Positions 1 through 5,949 of a stretch of 7,183 nucleotides of DNA are shown piece after piece. A program made the translations under genes and the position numbers. Each line of letters opens with the position of its first letter. Position 1 is the stretch's first letter. The notes under the pieces are model-generated. The model searched no databases and had not been told where the DNA came from. It was given only the letters and a program-made list of their open reading frames with translations. Origin of the DNA: Bacillota bacterium (GTDB lineage Bacteria > Bacillota > Clostridia > Christensenellales > Aristaeellaceae); NCBI GenBank assembly GCA_019137115.1, contig JAGVSV010000033.1, forward strand, positions 1 to 7,183, written 5' to 3'.

Positions 1-159
1 CAACCGCAAGCGCCTGCACTCCAGCCTTGACTACAGATCACCCGTGGACTTCGAAATGAACCACACCGGAGGTCCCCTGGCTTCATAGGCCTGACCTCAG
101 AAGCCATGAAAAAGCAACTGTCACACTAACCGATTGTCCGGTTTTCCGGTACCAGACCA
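1..159 (+). mobile_element. Right end of an IS3-family insertion sequence (truncated by window edge)
   Basis: The stretch combines the C-terminal end of an IS3-type transposase (2-88) with about 70 bases of non-coding DNA, as expected between the stop codon and the terminal inverted repeat of such an element. IS3-family elements usually end in CA; a plausible outer end is the CA at 158-159, just before a run of T. The end region holds a small CCGG-TTTT-CCGG hairpin (138-149) followed by GGTACC. The left end lies outside the window, so the inverted repeat and target duplication cannot be tested and the exact boundary is a guess. Confidence 0.6.
2..88 (+). CDS. IS3-family transposase OrfB, C-terminal end (partial)
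   Basis: Reading from base 2, 28 codons run in frame to a TAG at 86-88. The peptide begins NRKRLHSSLDYRSPVDFE, the familiar end of the DDE integrase core of IS3-family OrfB proteins, where a (Y)N-x-x-R-x-HSxLxYxSPxxFE pattern follows the last catalytic glutamate. The full protein would catalyse cut-and-copy transposition through a circular intermediate, but the catalytic D, D and E residues lie upstream of the window. Whether the whole gene is intact cannot be judged. A few residues after the conserved block (ending in PLAS) are unremarkable. Confidence 0.85.
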   Translation, partial: NRKRLHSSLDYRSPVDFEMNHTGGPLAS

Positions 160-239
160 CTTTTTCCTTAACGCCAATTCCCGCCCCACTGGACTTGCGC
201 ACTTGGCACACCAATGATAGATTGACTTGGGTGATTTTG

Positions 240-983
240 ATGGCATTGCGGCGGCTGAACAAGTTTATCGCGGACAGCGGCTATTGCTCGCGGCGGGATG
301 CCGATCAGTTGATTGCCGAGGGCAAGGTGCTGGTGGATGGCCGCGTGGCCGTGCTGGGGGAGCGCGTAGACCCCGGCGCGCGCGTGACCGTCAACGGCCA
401 AGTAATGGACGGCGCGGGCGAAAAGGTGTACCTGGCGGTGTACAAGCCCCGGGGCATCGTGTCCACTGCGGAGCCCAGGGAGCCCAACAACATTGTCGCT
501 TACATCAACTACCCCCTGCGGGTGTACCCGATCGGCCGGCTGGACAAGGACAGCGAGGGGCTGATCCTGTTAACCAGCGATGGCGATATCGTCAACCGCA
601 TCCTGCGGGCGTCTGGCCGGCACGAGAAGGAATATGAGGTCACGGTGGACAAGCCGGTAACGCGTCAGTTCCTACAGTCGATGCGCGAAGGCGTGCCCAT
701 CCTGGACCGGGTGACGCTGCCTGCGCAGGTGCGCAAGACAGGGGATAGGTCGTTCCGGATCATTCTGGTGCAGGGGCTCAACCGGCAGATCCGCCGCATG
801 TGCGAAGCGCTGGGGTACCGGGTGACGTTCCTTCGCCGCGTCCGCATCATGCACATCACCCTGGGCGACATGCGGCCCGGACACTGGCGGGCGCTGACGG
901 ATACCGAGTTAAGGGCGCTGTTGGATACCCTCGGGCAAGGCGGCGACACGGCTGGTGGCGCGCAGGAGGATTTGGAGCAGTAA
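240..983 (+). CDS. rluF: 23S rRNA pseudouridine synthase, RluF-like (RsuA/RluB/E/F family)
   Basis: Predicted 247-residue cytoplasmic enzyme that isomerises a uridine in 23S rRNA to pseudouridine. An N-terminal S4 RNA-binding domain (about residues 2-50, LNKFIADSGYCSRRDADQLI) precedes the catalytic domain, which carries the family motif GRLDKDSEGL at 99-108 with Asp102 as the expected nucleophile. A second conserved block, LVQGLNRQIRRMCEALGY (176-193), followed by RIMHITLG, is closer to RluF (U2604 in E. coli) than to RluB or RsuA; the exact target uridine is inferred. I chose ATG 240 because the S4 domain starts there and GGTGAT (230-235) can pair with the 16S 3' end. A TTG at 195 would add 15 residues of no recognisable character. 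The tail after residue 232 is low-complexity and may be disordered. The gene stands alone between an IS end and the next promoter. Confidence 0.88.
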   Translation: MALRRLNKFIADSGYCSRRDADQLIAEGKVLVDGRVAVLGERVDPGARVTVNGQVMDGAGEKVYLAVYKPRGIVSTAEPREPNNIVAYINYPLRVYPIGRLDKDSEGLILLTSDGDIVNRILRASGRHEKEYEVTVDKPVTRQFLQSMREGVPILDRVTLPAQVRKTGDRSFRIILVQGLNRQIRRMCEALGYRVTFLRRVRIMHITLGDMRPGHWRALTDTELRALLDTLGQGGDTAGGAQEDLEQ

Positions 984-985
984 GC

Positions 986-1007
986 CTTACAATTCCCTTA
1001 CAATTCC
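986..1007. repeat. Tandem duplication of an 11-bp unit
   Basis: CTTACAATTCC occurs twice back to back (986-996 and 997-1007), directly after the rluF stop codon. The core ACAATT recurs at 1024-1029 inside the downstream palindrome. It may be a local slippage duplication or a helically phased protein-binding site; nothing in the sequence decides between these. Confidence 0.8.
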
Positions 1008-1012
1008 GGTCT

Positions 1013-1032
1013 GTAATTTGTATACAATTTAC
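1013..1032. promoter_or_regulatory. Near-perfect 20-bp palindrome over the -35 region (candidate operator)
   Basis: The sequence is symmetric around GTATAC (1020-1025). The arms GTAATTT and AATTTAC pair at every position except 1017/1028, giving nine of ten symmetric base pairs. It covers the proposed -35 element (1021-1026) of the promoter for the RseC-like gene, so a bound dimer would block RNA polymerase. The core TTGTATACAA resembles operators of FadR-type GntR regulators; that assignment is only a resemblance. No such regulator gene lies nearby. Confidence 0.55.
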
Positions 1033-1049
1033 GCATCATGTGCTATAAT
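1021..1049 (+). promoter_or_regulatory. Promoter of the RseC-like gene
   Basis: A perfect -10 TATAAT (1044-1049) is preceded by TGC, making it an extended -10. A TATACA at 1021-1026 sits 17 bases upstream and matches four of six -35 positions. Transcription would begin near 1056, leaving a leader of about 25 bases that ends in a strong ribosome binding site. Confidence 0.7.
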
Positions 1050-1079
1050 GGTATGAGAATGGAAGCAAAGGAGTTTCAT

Positions 1080-1517
1080 ATGGTCAGGCCTGGGCAAGTT
1101 GTATCGCTGGAGAAGGACCGCATCATGGTAAAATTCACACGCCTGAGCGCGTGCAAGGGGTGCGGCGGTTGCATTGCCAGTATGAAGAAGGAGGCGCTGA
1201 TCCCCATCAAGGGCAAAGCCCAGCCGGGGGAATATGTCGCCATTGAGATGCCCGACGCCCATGTGGTCAAGGCTTCCGTTTTAATGTATGTGCTGCCGCT
1301 GGCAGGGTTCCTGCTGGGGCTGCTGCTGGGGGCGCTGCTGATCCCCAGCAATGAACTGCTCATTGCCGCCTGCGGGTTGGGCGGCCTGGCGCTGACGCTG
1401 GGCATCCTGGCGCTGGTGGACCGCAAGCTGTCGCTGCGCAGGCAGTGGCAGCCCCACCTGGTGGGTGTGATCACACAGCAGGAGGCGGAAGCCATGACGC
1501 TGTGTGAGTCCCGGTAA
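1080..1517 (+). CDS. RseC/MucC-like membrane protein (SoxR-reducing system RseC family)
   Basis: Small predicted inner-membrane protein of 145 residues. The soluble N-terminus opens with GQVVSLEKDRIMVKF, typical of the RseC/MucC family, followed by the cysteine motif C25-K-G-C28-G-G-C31 that could bind a metal or iron-sulfur cluster or act in redox. Two hydrophobic segments follow (about 66-88 and 92-113) and then a short tail. In E. coli, RseC is tied to the envelope stress regulon and to reduction of SoxR; in Clostridia such proteins often accompany Rnf-type electron transport, but no rnf gene is visible here. ATG 1080 is chosen because AAAGGAG (1067-1073) lies six bases upstream; in-frame starts further upstream (from 1038) would overlap the -10 box. 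It appears to be transcribed alone. Family assignment is good, function uncertain. Confidence 0.78.
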   Translation: MVRPGQVVSLEKDRIMVKFTRLSACKGCGGCIASMKKEALIPIKGKAQPGEYVAIEMPDAHVVKASVLMYVLPLAGFLLGLLLGALLIPSNELLIAACGLGGLALTLGILALVDRKLSLRRQWQPHLVGVITQQEAEAMTLCESR

Positions 1518-1533
1518 AACAGAACTTTAAACG

Positions 1534-1560
1534 CCTTGTGTTATTTGGCGTAACACAGGG
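1534..1560. promoter_or_regulatory. Inverted repeat around the rnj -35 element (GlnR-box-like operator, or hairpin)
   Basis: CCTTGTGTTA (1534-1543) and TAACACAGGG (1551-1560) are complementary over ten positions, with one T/G pair, and flank TTTGGCG. The inner part, TGTTA-N7-TAACA (1539-1555), fits the TGTNA-N7-TNACA consensus known for GlnR/TnrA nitrogen regulators in Bacillus. The -35 TTGGCG lies in the gap between the arms, a natural repressor position. As RNA from the upstream gene it would form a 10-bp hairpin 17 bases after that gene's stop codon, but no U-tract follows, so it is a poor intrinsic terminator. Confidence 0.5.
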
Positions 1561-1574
1561 TAAAGTGTTATAAT
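1545..1574 (+). promoter_or_regulatory. Promoter of the RNase J gene
   Basis: TTGGCG (1545-1550) and a perfect TATAAT (1569-1574) are separated by 18 bases, and the -10 is extended by TGT. Transcription would start near 1581, giving a leader of roughly 95 bases with a hairpin before the start codon. The leader begins in an AT-rich stretch with a seven-T run (1585-1591). Confidence 0.7.
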
Positions 1575-1618
1575 GAAATGATTGGTTTTTTTGACTGATC
1601 AACCGAATGTGAGTGTAA

Positions 1619-1642
1619 AACCGGCAGGACGTCTGCGCGGTT
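1619..1642 (+). promoter_or_regulatory. Leader hairpin of the RNase J mRNA
   Basis: AACCGGCAG (1619-1627) pairs with CTGC-G-CGGTT (1633-1642) to give nine base pairs with one bulged G at 1637 and a GACGT loop. It ends 21 bases before the Shine-Dalgarno sequence. 5' hairpins protect transcripts from 5'-end decay and could serve feedback control of an RNase; that role is inferred. Confidence 0.45.
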
Positions 1643-1675
1643 GAATGATAGGAATTGTCTGACAAGGAGGGCAAT

Positions 1676-3337
1676 GTGGCAAACAAAAAAGTACGAATTA
1701 TTCCCCTGGGCGGGGTTGACGAAGTTGGCAAGAATATCACCGTGGTCGAGTGCGGCAATGACATCATCGTCGTGGATTGCGGTTCCATCTTTCCCAAGGA
1801 GGACATGCTGGGCATCGACCTGGTGATCCCGGATGTCAGTTACCTGGTGGCCAACAAGGACCGCATCCGCGGCTATGTGTTCACCCACGGTCATGAGGAT
1901 CATATCGGCGCCACGCCGTATGTCCTGGACCAGGTGCCCGCCCCCATCTTCGGGTCGCGCATGACGCTGGCGCTGATTGAAAACAAGCTGCGCGAGCGGC
2001 ACATCAACGGCATTGAATCCATCCCGGTGGAGCCGCGCCAGACGGTGCAGCTGGGCTGCTTCTCCGTGCAGTTTATCAGGGTCAACCACTCCATCGCCGG
2101 GGCGTACGCATTGGCGATCACCTCGCCGGCCGGCACGGTGATCTTCACCGGCGACTTCAAGATCGACTTCACCCCGCCGGACGGCCAGGTGACCGACCTG
2201 AGCACCCTGGCCGCCGCAGGCGAGCGCGGCGTGCTGGCGCTGCTGTGCGACAGCACCAATGTGGAGCGGCCGGGCTATACGCTCTCAGAAAAGCGCGTGG
2301 CCGAAACCTTCCGCCAGCAGATCAGCACGGCGGCCGGCCGGGTGATCATCGCGATGTTCTCCAGCAACATCAACCGCGTGCAGCAGGTGGCCGAGTGCGC
2401 GGTGCAGTTTGGCCGCAAGATCTGCTTTGTGGGCCGCAGCATGATCAACGTAAGCACGGTTGCCATGGAGCTGGGCATGCTCAACATCCCCCGGGACAGC
2501 CTGATTGACATGGACGACATCGACAACTACCGCGACGACCAGGTGCTGGTGATCACCACCGGCAGCCAGGGCGAGCCCATGAGCGGCCTGACGCGCATGG
2601 CGTTTTCCGAGCACCGCAAGCTGCGCATCAAGCAATCGGACAAGATCATCATCTCCTCCACGCCCATCCCGGGCAACGAGGTGTACGTGTCCCGCGTGAT
2701 CAACCAGCTGTACCGCTGCGGCGCGGAGGTCATCTATGACGCGATGGCCGAGGTGCACGTGTCCGGCCACGCCTGCCAGGAGGAAATCAAGCTCATGCAC
2801 GCGCTGGTCAAGCCGCAGTATGTAATCCCCGTGCACGGCGAGTACCGCATGCTCTGGCAGCACGCCGAGCTGGCGGAATCCATGGGCACCCCGAAGGAAA
2901 ACATCATCCTGCCGGAAATCGGCCAGGTGATTGAGCTAAGTTCCGACGCCATCGCGCTGGCAGGGCTGGTGCCCACCGGCACCGTGCTGGTGGACGGCCT
3001 GGGCATTGGCGACGTGGGCAACGTGGTGTTAAGGAACCGCAAGCACCTGTCGCAGGACGGCCTGATCATTGTGGCGATGGCCTTTGACCGTACCAACGGC
3101 GTGCTGGTGTCCGGCCCCGACGTGATCTCCCGCGGTTTCGTGTACGTCAAGGAAAACGAGGACATCATCGAGGGCATCCGCCAGGTCGTGCGCGACATCA
3201 TCAACAGCTACCAGCGCATCGAGGGCAGCGATTGGCCCAGCATCAAGAACCGCATCAAGGACGAGCTGCGCCGCTTCATCAACGAGCGCATCCAGCGCAA
3301 CCCGATGATCCTGCCGGTGATTGTCGACCTGGGCTGA
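1676..3337 (+). CDS. rnjA: Ribonuclease J
   Basis: Full-length RNase J of 553 residues, very close to the Bacillus RNase J1 size. This metallo-beta-lactamase/beta-CASP enzyme acts on mRNA and rRNA precursors as a 5'-to-3' exonuclease and an endonuclease. The zinc-binding motif HGHEDHIG is at 71-78. Further ligands are His138 (VNHS), Asp160 (FTGD) and the His in VHGE (386-389). The beta-CASP domain spans roughly 190-375 and includes SGHA at 363-366. The C-terminal domain (about 455-553) is complete. GTG 1676 is chosen because AAGGAGG (1664-1670) sits five bases upstream and the protein then starts MANKKVRIIPLGG. An ATG at 1674 is out of frame, and the TTG at 1655 lies upstream of the Shine-Dalgarno. 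It has its own promoter, a structured leader and a terminator, so it is probably monocistronic. Paralogue identity (J1 or J2) cannot be fixed. Confidence 0.96.
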   Translation: MANKKVRIIPLGGVDEVGKNITVVECGNDIIVVDCGSIFPKEDMLGIDLVIPDVSYLVANKDRIRGYVFTHGHEDHIGATPYVLDQVPAPIFGSRMTLALIENKLRERHINGIESIPVEPRQTVQLGCFSVQFIRVNHSIAGAYALAITSPAGTVIFTGDFKIDFTPPDGQVTDLSTLAAAGERGVLALLCDSTNVERPGYTLSEKRVAETFRQQISTAAGRVIIAMFSSNINRVQQVAECAVQFGRKICFVGRSMINVSTVAMELGMLNIPRDSLIDMDDIDNYRDDQVLVITTGSQGEPMSGLTRMAFSEHRKLRIKQSDKIIISSTPIPGNEVYVSRVINQLYRCGAEVIYDAMAEVHVSGHACQEEIKLMHALVKPQYVIPVHGEYRMLWQHAELAESMGTPKENIILPEIGQVIELSSDAIALAGLVPTGTVLVDGLGIGDVGNVVLRNRKHLSQDGLIIVAMAFDRTNGVLVSGPDVISRGFVYVKENEDIIEGIRQVVRDIINSYQRIEGSDWPSIKNRIKDELRRFINERIQRNPMILPVIVDLG

Positions 3338-3342
3338 GCAAC

Positions 3343-3370
3343 TGCACAGGGAACACCGCTATGGTATACT
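3343..3370 (+). promoter_or_regulatory. Promoter of the YlbF/YheA-like – mltG – nfo operon
   Basis: A -10 TATACT (3365-3370) preceded by TGG is an extended -10. A weak -35 TGCACA (3343-3348) lies 16 bases upstream. Transcription would begin near 3377, inside the hairpin described for 3374-3394, so promoter and terminator are interleaved. Confidence 0.55.
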
Positions 3371-3373
3371 ATC

Positions 3374-3394
3374 AGGGCCGAATGGCCCTATTTT
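3374..3394 (+). terminator. Intrinsic terminator of the RNase J gene
   Basis: AGGGCC (3374-3379) and GGCCCT (3384-3389) form a perfect six-base, GC-rich stem with a GAAT loop, followed by ATTTTGTTG. It lies 37 bases after the RNase J stop codon. The T-tract is short, so readthrough into the next gene is possible. Confidence 0.65.
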
Positions 3395-3415
3395 GTTGTC
3401 AGAACAGGAGACGAA

Positions 3416-3763
3416 ATGTTGTACGACGCGGCCCATGCACTGGCCCGGCAGATTGAGCAAAGCGATGAAAGCCGGGAATACAAGCGCTGGAAGGCCATCA
3501 TTGACCAAAGCGACACCAGCGCCGCGCTGATCAAGGAATACCACCGCCTGCAGGTGACCCTGCAGATGGCGGCGGCCGCGCACACCCAGCTGCCGCAGGA
3601 AGAAGTGCAGCGTTTTTCCCAGCTGTCCTCGCTCCTGTTTGCCGGCAGCGAAACCTCGGCGTTTTTGATGGCCGAATTGCGCCTGCAGCAGGCCATGGCC
3701 GACGTGTTTCGCATCATCACCGAGGCCAGCGGCCTGACCATGGACCTGCCCGGCGGTCAATAA
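3416..3763 (+). CDS. YlbF/YmcA/YheA-family protein
   Basis: A 115-residue, almost wholly helical soluble protein. The pattern of an N-terminal helix (YDAAHALARQIEQSDESREYKRWKAII), a central EYHRLQ segment (41-46) and a C-terminal helix AELRLQQAMADVFRII (86-101) fits the YlbF/YmcA/YheA family (Com_YlbF domain). In Bacillus, YlbF and YmcA join YaaT in a complex that modulates RNase Y, sporulation and competence; the shorter YheA paralogue is less understood. At 115 residues and without a cysteine-rich tail, this protein is closer in size to YheA, so no symbol is given. AGGAG (3406-3410) lies five bases before ATG 3416. Its position directly after the RNase J gene and before mltG, with four bases to the mltG start, suggests it leads the operon. 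Confidence 0.8.
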   Translation: MLYDAAHALARQIEQSDESREYKRWKAIIDQSDTSAALIKEYHRLQVTLQMAAAAHTQLPQEEVQRFSQLSSLLFAGSETSAFLMAELRLQQAMADVFRIITEASGLTMDLPGGQ

Positions 3764-3767
3764 ACAC

Positions 3768-4946
3768 ATGAGCAGATACTCCTACGAGCCCGAGAACCCT
3801 CAGCAGGAGGGCGAATACGGCATCTTCTGGTACAGCTGGCTGTGGAACCTGCTGCGCCCGGTGCTGATTTTCGTGTGTTCGGCGCTGGTGATCGCGGGGC
3901 TGGTGTTCACCTTCTGGGGGCGCATCAGCGGCGCGCTGATTGACCCGGTGGACAAGAACGACGAAACCGAGGTCGCGTTCGTGATCAACAGCGGCGACAG
4001 CCTGACGCGCGTCGCCAATCGCCTGGAACAGGAGAACCTGGTGCGCAACCGGTCAGTGTTCAAGTATTACGCGGACTTCATGGGCTTTGGGCAGAAGATA
4101 CAGGCCGGCGAATACACCCTGACCCGCGCGATGACCATCGACCAGATCGCCAACCGCCTGACCCAGGGCGACGGCAAGCCCATCGTGCGCACGATCACCG
4201 TGATCCCCGGCTGGACGGTGGAGGACATCGCTGCCTACCTGGTCGAGCAAAAGGCGCTGGCTGACCCCACGATTTTTTTGGCCAAAGCCAAATCCGGCAC
4301 AGAATACGGCGCGTACTACTATATCTCGGACGTCCTGCGCTCGCCCACCGCCGCGCAGCGCCGGTACGTGCTGGAGGGGTACCTGGCGGCGGACACCTAT
4401 GAGGTATTTACCAACGCCACCGAGGATGACATCATCCGCAAGCTGCTGTCCCAGACCGAGGCGATTTTCCCGGAAACACATCACGCGCGCGCGGAGGAGC
4501 TGAACCTGTCCATGGACGAGGTGCTGGCGCTGGCCTCTTTGATTGAAAAGGAAGCCAAAACGGCGGACTTTGCCCGCGTGTCGGCGGTGTTCCACAACCG
4601 GCTGAAAACCGGCATGACCCTGGGCAGCGACGTGACGATCAAGTACGTGCTGGGCGTCAAGCGCATGGTGCTCACCCAGGCCGACCTGGGCATCGATTCG
4701 CCCTACAACTCCTACCGCAACAAGGGCTTGCCGCCCGGCCCCATCTGCGCGCCCTCCCCCAAAGCGATCGAGGCCGCGCTGTACCCGGACGAAAGCTTCC
4801 TTGCCGACCAATACCTGTACTTCTGCAGCAAGAACCCCGACACCGGCGAGCTGCACTTCTCTAAGACCCTGGCCGAGCACGAGCAGGCTGTCAAGGTGTA
4901 CCTGCCCCTTTGGGAAGCGTTTGACCGCCGGGTGGCCACGCCTTGA
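3768..4946 (+). CDS. mltG: Endolytic murein transglycosylase MltG (YceG-like)
   Basis: A 392-residue membrane-anchored enzyme that cleaves nascent glycan strands of peptidoglycan and so sets strand length. A cytoplasmic segment of about 30 residues precedes one transmembrane helix (about 32-50). A LysM-like region follows (about 68-135: VINSGDSLTRVANRL and later TIDQIANRLTQG). The catalytic YceG domain carries the signature LASLIEKEAK (255-264) with the expected catalytic glutamate in E260-K-E262, then FHNRLKTGMTLGSDVTIKYVLG (275-296), DSPYNSYRNKGLPPGPI (310-326) and HFSKTLAEHEQAV (363-375). All the usual motifs are present. ATG 3768 lies four bases after the upstream stop codon; the ribosome site is weak (GGCGGT at 3752-3757), so translational coupling is likely. 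Its end is close to the next gene, whose alternative TTG start (4943) overlaps its stop. Confidence 0.94.
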   Translation: MSRYSYEPENPQQEGEYGIFWYSWLWNLLRPVLIFVCSALVIAGLVFTFWGRISGALIDPVDKNDETEVAFVINSGDSLTRVANRLEQENLVRNRSVFKYYADFMGFGQKIQAGEYTLTRAMTIDQIANRLTQGDGKPIVRTITVIPGWTVEDIAAYLVEQKALADPTIFLAKAKSGTEYGAYYYISDVLRSPTAAQRRYVLEGYLAADTYEVFTNATEDDIIRKLLSQTEAIFPETHHARAEELNLSMDEVLALASLIEKEAKTADFARVSAVFHNRLKTGMTLGSDVTIKYVLGVKRMVLTQADLGIDSPYNSYRNKGLPPGPICAPSPKAIEAALYPDESFLADQYLYFCSKNPDTGELHFSKTLAEHEQAVKVYLPLWEAFDRRVATP

Positions 4947-4960
4947 CGCAGGATCATATC

Positions 4961-5839
4961 ATGCGCTTCGGCCCGGCTGGCAACTCGCAGCGTTTTTATG
5001 ATGAGGGAAATACCGCCACGGTGCAGGCGTTTGCCTGGATCAAAGCCATGGGCTTGAACGCCTATGAGTACCCTTTTGGGCGCGGCGTGACCATGGGGGA
5101 GGAGACCGCCGCCGCCATCGGCGCGGAAGCGGCGCTGCATGGCATCACCCTGAGCGCGCACGCGCCCTACTATATCAACTTCGCCAACCCCGACCCCGGG
5201 ATGCGCGAGAAGAGCGTGGGCTACGTCCTGTCCGCCGCGCGCATGCTGCATGTGATGGGCGGCGGGCGGCTGGTGGTGCACCCCGGCGGCAGCCGCGCGG
5301 GCGACCGGGCCCAGGCCGTGGCGCTGTGCGCGCAGGGGCTGGTCCAGGTGCGCCAGCGGTTGGACGACGAGGGCCTGGACGGCATCATCTTGTGCCCGGA
5401 AACCATGGGCAAAAAGGGACAGATCGGCGACCTTATGGAAACCCTGGCCTTCTGCCAGATGGATGCGCGGCTGGTGCCCTGCGTGGATTTCGCGCACCTG
5501 CACGCGCTGGGGCAGGGGGCGCTTCCGGACACGGAGGCGTTTGCTGCGGTGCTCGACAAGCTGGAAGCCGCCTTGGGTAAAAAGCGCGCCCGCGGGATGC
5601 ACGCCCACTTTTCCACGATTGAATACGGCGCGTCCGGTGAAAAGAAGCACCACACCTTTGCCGAGCCGGACTACGGCCCGCGCTTTGAACACCTGGCGCC
5701 GCTGCTGGTGCAGCGAGGCTACCATGCCACCATCATCTGCGAAAGCAAGGGCACCATGGCGGAGGACGCCGCGCACATGCGCAACGTTTATCATCAGGCG
5801 AAGCTGCCCAACCCAAACGAGACCCCTTCCCGCATCTAA
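4961..5839 (+). CDS. nfo: Endonuclease IV-like AP endonuclease (TIM barrel)
   Basis: A 292-residue protein of the xylose isomerase-like TIM-barrel fold, very near the usual size of deoxyribonuclease IV, which incises DNA at abasic sites. Metal-site motifs appear in order: H67 (SAHAPYY), H107 (VVHPGG), E147 (CPETMG), D176 and H179 (VDFAHLHA), H214/H216 (MHAHFS), H230/H231 and E261 (CESKG). The Nfo DxH pair near E. coli residues 229-231 reads K-K-H-H here, and the HLNDxK motif reads HAHFS, so it belongs to a divergent subfamily common in Clostridia. DNA repair activity is inferred. ATG 4961 is chosen because AGGA (4950-4953) is seven bases upstream and homologues begin RFGPAGNS; the TTG at 4943 would overlap mltG. 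It is probably co-transcribed with mltG. No terminator is obvious after it. Confidence 0.85.
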   Translation: MRFGPAGNSQRFYDEGNTATVQAFAWIKAMGLNAYEYPFGRGVTMGEETAAAIGAEAALHGITLSAHAPYYINFANPDPGMREKSVGYVLSAARMLHVMGGGRLVVHPGGSRAGDRAQAVALCAQGLVQVRQRLDDEGLDGIILCPETMGKKGQIGDLMETLAFCQMDARLVPCVDFAHLHALGQGALPDTEAFAAVLDKLEAALGKKRARGMHAHFSTIEYGASGEKKHHTFAEPDYGPRFEHLAPLLVQRGYHATIICESKGTMAEDAAHMRNVYHQAKLPNPNETPSRI

Positions 5840-5869
5840 AATAAACACCGCTAACCTCCAAAAATGGTA

Positions 5870-5897
5870 TTGACAGTGTATATAGACATCATATACA
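5870..5897 (+). promoter_or_regulatory. Promoter of the ytrA-like gene
   Basis: A perfect -35 TTGACA (5870-5875) is followed after 16 bases by TATACA (5892-5897); TATAAA at 5899-5904 is an alternative but at poor spacing. The whole spacer is occupied by the operator at 5875-5899, which is consistent with tight repression. Confidence 0.75.
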
Positions 5898-5899
5898 CT
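5875..5899. promoter_or_regulatory. YtrA-type operator (perfect inverted repeat)
   Basis: AGTGTATAT (5875-5883) and ATATACACT (5891-5899) are perfect nine-base inverted arms around AGACATC. Read as AGTGTA-13 bases-TACACT, it matches the operator pattern I recall for Bacillus subtilis YtrA. It fills the space between -35 and -10 of the promoter for the adjacent GntR gene, the classic arrangement for autorepression. The binding protein is inferred from family and position. Confidence 0.85.
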
Positions 5900-5949
5900 A
5901 TAAACGGTAAGCACAGCAGATGCTTCCGCCGGCAGAAAGGAGGCGCAGC

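Noticed and set aside
4053..4880. 275-codon open frame on the - strand
   Set aside because: Fully antisense to mltG, with a composition expected from the complementary strand of GC-rich codons and no plausible domain.
4712..5914. 400-codon open frame on the - strand
   Set aside because: It lies opposite the end of mltG and all of the endonuclease IV-like gene, both of which have clear family motifs. Its translation is low-complexity (many His, Gly, Ala, Arg) and typical of an antisense shadow in GC-rich DNA.
5909..5925. AAGCA/TGCTT hairpin in the ytrA leader
   Set aside because: Only five base pairs with a seven-base loop; expected by chance and with no supporting context.
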